A stretch of 64,000 nucleotides of DNA, taken from assembly GCA_965227335.1 (NCBI GenBank), contig CBDDFV010000003.1, positions 1 through 64,000 on the forward strand, written 5' to 3'. Positions 16,168 through 23,447 of this stretch are shown one piece after another. A program made the translations under genes and the position numbers. The stretch is from CBDDFV01 sp965227335. Lineage in GTDB: Bacteria; Planctomycetota; Phycisphaerae; Phycisphaerales; SM1A02. Below the pieces are notes generated by a model that was not told the origin of the DNA, did no database searches, and saw nothing but the letters and a program-made list of their open reading frames with translations. Each line of letters begins with the position of its first letter. The stretch's first letter is position 1.

Positions 16168-17538
16168 ATGAAGACCTTTGCTGTTGCTTTCGCCGCGACG
16201 TGTTTCGTCGGCGCGTCCATCTGGGCGTCGGCGTGTCCCGAGTCGTGTTCGGACAAGAAGACTGAATCCGTCGCCCAGGTGACCGGCGACTGCGCCAAGA
16301 CCTGCTCGGACAAGGCTGTGGCCCAGATCAAGGGCGACTGCGCGAGCACGTGCTCCGGCCAGAAGGCCGTGGCGCAGGTGACCGGCGATTGCGCGAGCAA
16401 GTGCTCAGGTCAGAAGGCCGTCGCCCAGGTGACCGGCGATTGTGCGAAGACCTGCGGCGCCGACAAGGCCGTCGCTCAGGTCAACGGCGATTGCGCCAAG
16501 AGCTGCTCCGGCGAGAAGGCCGTGGCGCAGGTGCAGGGTGACTGCTGCGGCAAGTGCGGCGGTCAGGCGAAGGCGCAGTATGTCGCCTTCGGTTGCGACA
16601 AGACGCACCGCGTCGCCGCCGCGTCGGCGAAGGCGTACATGAACGTCATCAAGGAACTCAAGGCCGTCACCGGCGCTGAAGGCTGCTCGCAGGAGTGCGC
16701 CAGCAAGGTGCTCGCCTCGGTCATCCAGACGAACATGCCGATGAACGCGCAGATGAACGCCCAGATCAAGGGTGACGGCTGCTGCGCCAGCAAGGCGAAC
16801 GCCCAGGTCACCGGCGATTGTGCGTCGAAGTGCTCGGACGCGAAGCCGAACGCTCAGATCAACGGCGACTGCGCGAGCAAGTGCTCGGGCCAGAAGGCCG
16901 TCGCTCAGGTGACCGGCGATTGTGCGAAGACCTGCTCGGACAAGAAAGCCGTCGCTCAGGTGACGGGCGATTGTGCGAAGAGCTGCTCGGGCGAGAAGGC
17001 CGTGGCTCAGGTGACCGGCGACTGTGCGAAGAGCTGCTCGGACAAGAAGGCCGTGGCTCAGGTGACGGGCGATTGTGCGAAGAGCTGCTCGGACAAGAAG
17101 GCCGTCGCTCAGGTGACCGGCGATTGTGCGAAGAGCTGCTCGGGCGAGAAGGCCGTGGCTCAGGTTCAGGGCGACTGCAACGCGCAGTACGTCGCGTTCG
17201 GTTGTGACAAGACGCATCGTGTCGCCGCCGCGGCTGCGAAGGCGTACATGGCCGTGCTCATGGAACTCAAGTCCGTCACCGGCGCCGAAGGCTGCCCCGC
17301 GGAGTGTGCGAACAAGGTCCTCGCTTCGGTGATGCCGACGCAGATGAACGCCCAGATCACGGGTGACGGCTGCTGCGCCAGCAAGGCCAACGCTCAGGTG
17401 ACCGGCGACTGTGCGTCGAAGTGCTCGGACGCGAAGCCGAACGCTCAGATCAACGGCGACTGCGCCAAGAGCTGCTCCGACAAGGCCGTGGCTCAGGTCA
17501 ACGGCGACGCCAAGGGTTGCGACGCTTCGAAGAAGTGA
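16168..17538 (+). CDS. Secreted cysteine-rich tandem-repeat protein
   Basis: A 456-residue protein from the ATG at 16168 (GGAGGAG 10 nt upstream). The signal peptide MKTFAVAFAATCFVGASIWA ends at ASA-C. The mature chain has about 45 cysteines, roughly one residue in ten. It is built from about sixteen units of 17 residues of the form KAVAQVTGDCAKSCSDK (two Cys each, C-x3-C), in two blocks. Each block is followed by a non-repeat module, YVAFGCDKTHRVAAA...GAEGC..ECA.KVLASV, and a GDGCCASKANAQ linker; the module copies lie 203 codons apart. Lys is almost always AAG and codons are strongly biased, consistent with high expression. I do not recognise the family. A disulfide-crosslinked envelope component or a metal-binding protein are both possible; no enzyme motif is seen. 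Confidence 0.9.
   Translation: MKTFAVAFAATCFVGASIWASACPESCSDKKTESVAQVTGDCAKTCSDKAVAQIKGDCASTCSGQKAVAQVTGDCASKCSGQKAVAQVTGDCAKTCGADKAVAQVNGDCAKSCSGEKAVAQVQGDCCGKCGGQAKAQYVAFGCDKTHRVAAASAKAYMNVIKELKAVTGAEGCSQECASKVLASVIQTNMPMNAQMNAQIKGDGCCASKANAQVTGDCASKCSDAKPNAQINGDCASKCSGQKAVAQVTGDCAKTCSDKKAVAQVTGDCAKSCSGEKAVAQVTGDCAKSCSDKKAVAQVTGDCAKSCSDKKAVAQVTGDCAKSCSGEKAVAQVQGDCNAQYVAFGCDKTHRVAAAAAKAYMAVLMELKSVTGAEGCPAECANKVLASVMPTQMNAQITGDGCCASKANAQVTGDCASKCSDAKPNAQINGDCAKSCSDKAVAQVNGDAKGCDASKK
16252..17520 (+). repeat. Tandem 51-bp coding repeats in two blocks
   Basis: Units of 51 bp encoding the 17-residue GDCAKSC motif run head to tail; the copies between about 16900 and 17165 are nearly identical at the DNA level. 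A larger duplication of about 609 bp carries the block plus the YVAFGCDKTHRV module. The arrangement is prone to unit gain and loss by recombination. Confidence 0.88.
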
Positions 17539-17880
17539 TCAGACCGGCCCGCCGGGTCCGCTGACCCGGTTCAGTTGATGAACATCACGCCCGCCGCGCT
17601 TCTGCGCGGCGGGCGTTGTCATTGGCCGATCCGGGGGGCGTGATTGTCTGCAGCCCGTTAAGACAGGGAAACGAGCCAGCTTTTTCGCGCCAGCCCGTCA
17701 TCGGCGACGGTACACTTGCGACCGGTTGATCCGCGTCGAGCCGCGCGGTGTGAGAAGCGTCCCTTCCGGTCCCGATGCTGACGGATACGTGGTCCGCTCG
17801 GGCCGGAACCTCGGCAGACCAGTCATCGGGCGTCAGACCACCCGGAGCGCTGCCGTCCAACGGGGCGAGGAGTGTGCGTC
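17539..17880 (+). other. Intergenic region between Cys-rich gene and FG-GAP/dockerin gene
   Basis: It holds the hairpin at 17587-17616, a TACACT box at 17711-17716 that could be a -10 without a clear -35, and a leader ending in GAGGAG 8 nt before the ATG at 17881. I see no gene and no recognisable riboswitch. Confidence 0.5.
17587..17616 (+). terminator. Probable terminator hairpin
   Basis: A 13-bp perfect stem (ACGCCCGCCGCGC / GCGCGGCGGGCGT) with a TTCT loop starts 48 bp after the Cys-rich gene. Only a short mixed T tract (TTGTC) follows, so it is less canonical than the others here. Confidence 0.65.
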
Positions 17881-19704
17881 ATGAACCAGTTCATCACCTG
17901 GCGGGGCGTGATCGGGAGCGCGGCGGCGGCGCTGAGCGTCGCCGTGACGGCGGCGGCGGGCGACGACCTGCCTCGCATTCTCAACTTCGCCGACGTCACC
18001 GGCGCCCGGGTCCAGCCGACGGTGGCGGAGGATCCGGGTCTGAACGAGAAGGAAGTCGAGATCGGCGACTATGACAACGACGGCCGGCTCGACGTGGTCA
18101 TCGCCAATGCGTACAGCGATTTCGGGCAGCGGAAGAACAAGCTCTACCGCAACCAGTTCGGCGTCCTGCTGGAGGTGAGCGACGACGGCTCGATTCCGGG
18201 GTTCGCCGGTCCCGATGTCGCCCGCAACGCCTTCTTCCGGGACTACGACGGCGACGGCTGGCTCGACATCATCATCGTCAACGACAACAACACCGCGGGC
18301 GACGCCGGCCGCACCAAGATCTACATGAACATCCATACGTCGGCGGGCTTCCAGCTCTTCGACGAACAGGGACTCGCGCGGCTCGGGCCGAGCACCGGCG
18401 GCGCGGCGTGCAGCGCGGTGTCGTTCGATCCGGACAACGACGGCGACATGGATCTCTACGTCGGCAACTATCCCGGCCCGTCCCAGGACACGATGTACCT
18501 GAACACCGGCGAGGGGTTCTTCCTTTCGGTCACGACCAACATGGTGCCGACCGACGGCGACTACACGGTCGATGTCGCGAGCGGCGACATGAACGGCGAC
18601 GGCAAGGAGGATCTGCTCGTCTCCAACTGGTCGCCCAACTTCATCTACTACAACGACAATCTCGAGGCGGGCGACGGCGTCGGCGACTTCAAGTACACGG
18701 GCTCCACCGACAACCTCGGCGTCGCGGGCACGAATGAGAACGCGATGGAGCCCGGCGACTTCGACAACGACGGCGACCTCGACGTCTACTGGTCGAATCG
18801 CATCGGGGCGGGCGACCGGGTGCTCGTGAACACGGGCAACGACGGGTCCAACCGCGCGCAGTTCGTCACCAACAGCAACCTGCCGCCGCACGTGGTGCAG
18901 ACGCAGACGCGAAAGGCGACGGTGGCGGATCTGAACGGCGACGGTCGGGTCGACATCGTGGTGATGGCGGAGAGCGCCCGACCGGCGATCCTGCGAAACA
19001 CGACGGTCAACGGCGACATTTCGTTCATCGAGTGGACGCCGGGGCACGTCTTTCCCGACGGGAACGTGCACAGCGGCTGGCATGCGGGCGTGTTCGATTC
19101 GAACAACGACGGCGATCTCGACATCTTCGTCGGCGGGCATTCCGACGACCATCTGTTCGAGCAGGTCGACGGTCTGGTGCTGGAGGAGGCGGCCCTGCCG
19201 ACCGGCGTGCTGCCCGCCCTGCCCGACTTCTGGCCCGTCGCGGTGGTCGGCGCGGCAACCGCAGGCGAGTCCGATACGTATGTCATTGAGAGCGTTCCGT
19301 CCGGCGGGATGCTGTCGGTCGTGCTGACCGGGCTCGACGATTATCGGCTCGAGGTGCTCGCCGCGAACGGCGACGTGCTCGAGACGGTGGATCGCGGCGG
19401 GCTCGGGATCGAGGAAGCGATTCAGGTCGCGGCGTCGGGCGAACGTCAGCTGCGGGTGACGGTGCTCGAAGCGGCGGGCGCTCAGCCGGCGGCGGGCGAT
19501 CTCGACGGCGACGAGATGATCGGCGCGTCGGACCTCGCGATTCTGCTCGGCGCCTGGGGGGTCTGTCCGGCGTGTCCGGCGGATCTCGACGGCGACGGCG
19601 TGGTCGGGCCGGCGGATCTCGCGACCCTGCTGAGCGGCTGGGGCGAGGCTCCGGCGTCGAATCCGGATGGCGGGTATCTGCTGGAGGTGCTCAACCGCAG
19701 CTGA
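17881..19704 (+). CDS. Secreted FG-GAP/VCBS repeat protein with GC-type dockerin repeats
   Basis: A 607-residue paralogue of the protein at 14028. The ATG at 17881 is chosen over a GTG 9 nt upstream because GAGGAG then has an 8-nt spacing. Signal peptide (to about AVTAAAG), then VCBS units (DYDNDGRLDVVI, DYDGDGWLDIII, DPDNDGDMDLYV, DMNGDGKEDLLV, DFDNDGDLDVYW, DLNGDGRVDIVV, DSNNDGDLDIFV). Long stretches are nearly identical to the paralogue, for example YVGNYPGPSQDT and FKYTGSTDNLGVAGTNENAM. Dockerin-like pair at the end (DGDEMIGASDLAILLGAWG; DGDGVVGPADLATLLSGWG) and a tail GYLLEVLNRS that matches the paralogue's tail. The two flank the Cys-rich gene, suggesting local duplication. Confidence 0.92.
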   Translation: MNQFITWRGVIGSAAAALSVAVTAAAGDDLPRILNFADVTGARVQPTVAEDPGLNEKEVEIGDYDNDGRLDVVIANAYSDFGQRKNKLYRNQFGVLLEVSDDGSIPGFAGPDVARNAFFRDYDGDGWLDIIIVNDNNTAGDAGRTKIYMNIHTSAGFQLFDEQGLARLGPSTGGAACSAVSFDPDNDGDMDLYVGNYPGPSQDTMYLNTGEGFFLSVTTNMVPTDGDYTVDVASGDMNGDGKEDLLVSNWSPNFIYYNDNLEAGDGVGDFKYTGSTDNLGVAGTNENAMEPGDFDNDGDLDVYWSNRIGAGDRVLVNTGNDGSNRAQFVTNSNLPPHVVQTQTRKATVADLNGDGRVDIVVMAESARPAILRNTTVNGDISFIEWTPGHVFPDGNVHSGWHAGVFDSNNDGDLDIFVGGHSDDHLFEQVDGLVLEEAALPTGVLPALPDFWPVAVVGAATAGESDTYVIESVPSGGMLSVVLTGLDDYRLEVLAANGDVLETVDRGGLGIEEAIQVAASGERQLRVTVLEAAGAQPAAGDLDGDEMIGASDLAILLGAWGVCPACPADLDGDGVVGPADLATLLSGWGEAPASNPDGGYLLEVLNRS

Positions 19705-19926
19705 TCCGCCCGTATGTCTGAGGGAAGGGACAGGGACCGAGAACCAGTCGGTCCTGCGACGGGCCTGCGGTCTGCCCGAGACGCGGATCGCAGTTCTGTC
19801 AGAAAAGCCGCACCGGCTCGGCGCCGCGTGCGATACATTGAAGTGTGCGCGATTCGGGAGGGGAATGACACCGATCGCGAGGGAGTGCGTTCTCGGACGT
19901 CCGAGACGGAGAAGGAGATCGTGAGA

Positions 19927-21843
19927 ATGGTTGGTTTGGCTCAACGACGGAAGTCGGCAGGAAAGGGTGCGATCGCGCTCGGGGCGGCGGCGGTGATGTC
20001 GTCCGGCGCGCTGGCCCTGTTCCCCGACGGCGACGGCCCCCGCATCAGCGACAGCACGGTGGAGGATTTCTTCATGCCGGGCACGCAACCGGACGCCAGC
20101 GGCGCCGAACTCGTCCCGGTGATCAGCGGCAACTCGTGCCGTCTGTGCCACGGCGATTACGAAGAGGCGGATCCCCCGATCAATGTGGATGCGGAGCCGT
20201 TCCGGACGTGGGCGGGTTCGATGATGGCCCAGGCCACCCGCGACCCGATCTTCCATGCGTGTCTCACCATCGCCAATCAGGACGCCGCGTTCGCGGGCGA
20301 TCTCTGCCTCCGCTGTCACAGCCCGGCGGGCTGGCTCGGCGGACGCTCGGTTCCGACGGACGGCTCGGCCCTCATCCCGAACAGCGCGGACTTCGAAGGC
20401 GTGACGTGCCATTTCTGTCACCGCCTCGTCAATCCGGTCTACGTCGAGGGCGAGTCGCCGGTCTTCGATGAACCGATTCTCGATGATCTCGACGCCCAGG
20501 GTCTGCTGCCCGCCCAGCCGGGCACGGGCCGGTACGTGGTCGACCCGAACGACGTCCGGCGCGGCCCGTTCGACGACGTGCTCGTCAACCTGCACGGCGT
20601 ACCGATCATCGTCTCGCCGTTTCACCAGCAGTCCGAACTCTGTGCGACGTGCCACGACGTGAGCAACCCGCTTTACGAGCGACAGCCCGACGGGTCCTAC
20701 CTGCCCGGGCCGTTCGATGCGGCGCACACGACGATGGACAAGTACGACATGTTCCCCATCGAGCGCACCTACAGCGAGTGGTCCGCGAGTCAGTTCGCGA
20801 TGGGCGGCGTGCAGCTGGACGGCCGCTTCGGCGGGAACCATCCGACGGGCGTGATGGAGACGTGCCAGGACTGCCACATGCCGGACCAGATCGGTCCCGG
20901 CTGCCGCGTCCCCGGCGCGTCGTTCGATCGTCCGGACATGCCCCAGCACGCGCTCAACGGCGCCAACACCTGGGTCATTCGTGCAGTCCGTGAACTCTAT
21001 CCCAACGACGGACTGACCGGACTCGACGATGAGGTGATCGAGGATTCGCTCGCCCGCGTCACGGAGATGCTGCAGAACGCGTCGGACACCGAGCTGTCCG
21101 TCGTTGACGATCAGCTCAACGTCCGCATCACCAACTACTCCGGACACAAGCTGCCGACCGGCTACCACGAGGGCCGCCGCATGTGGGTGAACGTCAAGTT
21201 CTTCGACGGCGCGGACGTGCTGCTCGAGGAGCGCGGCGCCTACGACTTCGAGACCGCGGAGCTCGTCGAGGACACCAAGATCTACGAGGCCAAGTACGGC
21301 CTCTCCCAGGAAGTCGCCGACCTGACCGACCTGCCGGTCGGCGAGTCGCTCCACTTCGCGCTCAACAACGTCAATCTCTTCGACAACCGCATCCCGCCCG
21401 TCGGCTTCACCAACGCGGCGTTCGAGGCGGTCCAGGCGGAGCCGAAGGGCTACGTCTACGCGGATGGTCAGCACTGGGACGACACGCTCTATGACATTCC
21501 GCGCGGCGCCGCGCGGGCGGTCGTGACCGTCTACTTCCAGACCACGTCGAAGGAGTACATCGAGTTCCTTCGTGACGAGAACAAGACGAACGAGACCGGC
21601 CAGATCGCCTACGACCTGTGGGAGATGTTCGGCAAGTCGACGCCGGTCGACATGGACACGGTCGAGATCGTCTTCGGCGGATCGAACCCGGCCGACCTCG
21701 ACGACGACGGCTTCGTGGGTCCCGGCGACCTCGCGATCCTGCTGAGTCAGTGGGGTCCGTGTCGGGGCTGCCCGGCGGATCTGGACGGCGACGGCATGGT
21801 CGGGGCGAGCGATCTCGCCGCGCTGCTCGCCGCCTGGGGCTGA
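19927..21843 (+). CDS. Secreted five-heme cytochrome c (c554-like) with dockerin repeats
   Basis: A 638-residue protein from the ATG at 19927 (AAGGAG about 9 nt upstream; a GTG sits 6 nt earlier). After a signal peptide (to about ALA-LFPD) come five CxxCH heme sites: CRLCH (71-75), CLRCH (127-131), CHFCH (161-165), CATCH (239-243) and CQDCH (313-317). The His-rich spacing resembles the cytochrome c554 family of multiheme electron carriers. Residues ~360-580 form a beta-rich domain, and the C-terminus has two dockerin-like calcium repeats (DDDGFVGPGDLAILLSQWG; DGDGMVGASDLAALLAAWG) ending exactly at the last residue. It should act outside the inner membrane, passing electrons to an unknown partner. 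The gene stands alone with its own terminator. Confidence 0.92.
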   Translation: MVGLAQRRKSAGKGAIALGAAAVMSSGALALFPDGDGPRISDSTVEDFFMPGTQPDASGAELVPVISGNSCRLCHGDYEEADPPINVDAEPFRTWAGSMMAQATRDPIFHACLTIANQDAAFAGDLCLRCHSPAGWLGGRSVPTDGSALIPNSADFEGVTCHFCHRLVNPVYVEGESPVFDEPILDDLDAQGLLPAQPGTGRYVVDPNDVRRGPFDDVLVNLHGVPIIVSPFHQQSELCATCHDVSNPLYERQPDGSYLPGPFDAAHTTMDKYDMFPIERTYSEWSASQFAMGGVQLDGRFGGNHPTGVMETCQDCHMPDQIGPGCRVPGASFDRPDMPQHALNGANTWVIRAVRELYPNDGLTGLDDEVIEDSLARVTEMLQNASDTELSVVDDQLNVRITNYSGHKLPTGYHEGRRMWVNVKFFDGADVLLEERGAYDFETAELVEDTKIYEAKYGLSQEVADLTDLPVGESLHFALNNVNLFDNRIPPVGFTNAAFEAVQAEPKGYVYADGQHWDDTLYDIPRGAARAVVTVYFQTTSKEYIEFLRDENKTNETGQIAYDLWEMFGKSTPVDMDTVEIVFGGSNPADLDDDGFVGPGDLAILLSQWGPCRGCPADLDGDGMVGASDLAALLAAWG

Positions 21844-21872
21844 GTCGAGCGATTCAATCTGACGTGAATACG

Positions 21873-21904
21873 CCGGCGTCCCCTGCCACGGGGACGCCGG
21901 TTTT
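21873..21904 (+). terminator. Strong rho-independent terminator
   Basis: Stem CCGGCGTCCCC / GGGGACGCCGG (11 bp, perfect), 6-nt loop, then TTTT, 29 bp after the cytochrome gene. Confidence 0.9.
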
Positions 21905-21938
21905 CGTTGTGCGTCGTCGGCCGACGGCCAGGCGTGTC

Positions 21939-23432
21939 TTACTCGAGGTAGCCGAGGGCCTTGAGGCGGCGGGCGGTCTCGGGGTCGAGTTCTATCATTT
22001 CCGCCCGACCCTGCTGGCCGTTGACGAAGGCGCGGAGCTGTTCGTGGAACGCTTCGGCGAGCTTGACGAGATCGGGATCAGGGGCGTCGCCGCCGATGAG
22101 GTTGTCCAGTTCGCCGGGGTCTTCCTGCAGGTCGAAGAGCTCCCGTTTGATGAAGCGATCGGGGAAATGGCCGCGGCCATGAGTGGCCACGATGTCGCCG
22201 CCGATGGACACGGCGTACTTGAACCGATCGGTCCGGAGGCTCTTGACTTCATCCGCGCGGGCCGAGGCTTCGGTGAACGCGATCCGGCCGGCGTCGTTCG
22301 GGTCGACGGTCGGTCCCGCCCACCACGCGGCGAGGGAGTCGCCCTGCATCTCGTCGACGGCGAGCGTGACGCCGAGCACGTCGAGGAGCGTGGGCATGAC
22401 GTCGATGCCGCGCGAGACCTCGGCGAATCGTCGTCCCGCCTCCGCCTGCCGGGGCAGCTTCATGATGAGCGGCACGTGGATCACTTCCTCGTAGGTGGAG
22501 TGGCCGTGCGCATCGTAGAAGAACCGTTCGTTGTGTTCGGCGAATTCTTCGCCGTGGTCGCTGGTGAAGACGATGATGGTGTTGTCGTACATGCCGCGCT
22601 CTTTGAGCGCCGCCACGAGTTCGCCCATCCAGCGGTCCATGACGAGGATCCCGCCGAGGTACAGGTGTTCGCAGAAGTCGGGCTGGAAGACCCGTTCGGT
22701 GCGCATCCACGCCATGAGGGTGGACGCGTCGGTCATGTGCTGGGACAGCGACTCCGCCGTCTTCAGGGTTGACGTCCGTTCACGGTACTTCGGGATGATC
22801 TCGGCGTACTCCTCCGGCAACAGATCCGTATGGAGATACGGGGCGTGGGTCTCGAAGGTGTGCATGAAGGTGAACCACGGCCCCTCCTGGGCGTCGATCC
22901 ACGCGAGCATGGCGTCGACGTTGGCCCGATTCAGTTTGTACATCGAGGTGTCGAAATGGTCGAAGCCCTGATCGAAGCCGAATTCGGGCTCGACGGTGAT
23001 CCCGCCGGTGAAGGCGCCGGTGGCGTAGCCGCGGTCCTGCAGGACCTCGGCCAGCGTCTGGCGGTCCGCGGGGAGCCGGGCGAAGACCTGGCCCTCGCCG
23101 GTGTTCATCAGATCCTGGAAGGAGAGGATCATCCCGTGGGTGGACGGGTACATCGAGGTCATCAGGCTCATGTGGGCCGGAGTCGTCCACGGCGAGGTCG
23201 TGATGAAGTTCTCGAACAGCACGCCGTCCGCGGCCAGCGCGTCGATGTGGGGCGATACCGTATAGCGGTCGTAGCCGTAGCAGTTCAGGCGATCGCCACG
23301 CAGCGTGTCGATGGAGATGAAGAGGATGTTCGGCGGGGCCGCTGCGGTCTCCGCCGTCTTTGTCTCGCAGCCGCGAAGGGACCACGCGTAGAAGGCGAAA
23401 ATCGCCGACAGTATGATGGTGCGTCGATTCAT
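21939..23432 (-). CDS. Sulfatase-like (alkaline phosphatase superfamily) lipoprotein
   Basis: A 497-residue exported hydrolase. The start ATG at 23432-23430 gives a short leader ending at a Cys (WSLRGC, about residue 22), probably a lipoprotein. Metal-site motifs are ISIDTLRGDRLNCYGY near the N-terminus and TSDHGEEFAEH (about 255-265). The nucleophile loop reads TTSPWTTPAHMS, without the C/S-x-P-x-R signature of formylglycine sulfatases. It therefore belongs to the PWTxPSH branch, where Ser/Thr is the likely nucleophile, and may be a phosphatase or phosphotransferase instead. It ends in RRLKALGYLE, a tail shared with the 63-aa protein downstream of the divergent genes. Its start is only 15 bp from that of the divergent fusion gene. 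Confidence 0.9.
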   Translation of the reverse strand: MNRRTIILSAIFAFYAWSLRGCETKTAETAAAPPNILFISIDTLRGDRLNCYGYDRYTVSPHIDALAADGVLFENFITTSPWTTPAHMSLMTSMYPSTHGMILSFQDLMNTGEGQVFARLPADRQTLAEVLQDRGYATGAFTGGITVEPEFGFDQGFDHFDTSMYKLNRANVDAMLAWIDAQEGPWFTFMHTFETHAPYLHTDLLPEEYAEIIPKYRERTSTLKTAESLSQHMTDASTLMAWMRTERVFQPDFCEHLYLGGILVMDRWMGELVAALKERGMYDNTIIVFTSDHGEEFAEHNERFFYDAHGHSTYEEVIHVPLIMKLPRQAEAGRRFAEVSRGIDVMPTLLDVLGVTLAVDEMQGDSLAAWWAGPTVDPNDAGRIAFTEASARADEVKSLRTDRFKYAVSIGGDIVATHGRGHFPDRFIKRELFDLQEDPGELDNLIGGDAPDPDLVKLAEAFHEQLRAFVNGQQGRAEMIELDPETARRLKALGYLE

Positions 23433-23440
23433 TGGACAGG

Positions 23441-23446
23441 AGTATA
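23441..23446 (-). promoter_or_regulatory. -10 element (TATACT) for the sulfatase-like gene, inside the opposite gene's ribosome site
   Basis: On the minus strand TATACT ends 8 nt before the sulfatase-like ATG. The same bases lie between AGGAG and the GTG of the plus-strand gene, so any sigma factor bound here covers that gene's ribosome-binding region in the DNA. Confidence 0.5.
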
Positions 23447-23447
23447 G

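Noticed and set aside
16252..17520. CRISPR array
   Set aside because: The repeats are in frame, encode a regular 17-residue unit and have no unique spacers.
17617..17880. Riboswitch (c-di-GMP type) in the leader of the FG-GAP/dockerin gene
   Set aside because: A GGGAAACGAG-like stretch was noticed but the conserved core and pairing of known classes are not there.
13926..21474. Very long minus-strand open frames opposite the FG-GAP and cytochrome genes (up to about 1200 codons)
   Set aside because: They mirror the GAC/GGC-rich plus-strand codons, giving Val/Asp/Arg-rich low-complexity products without domains, starts or ribosome sites. They are a by-product of high GC and repeats.
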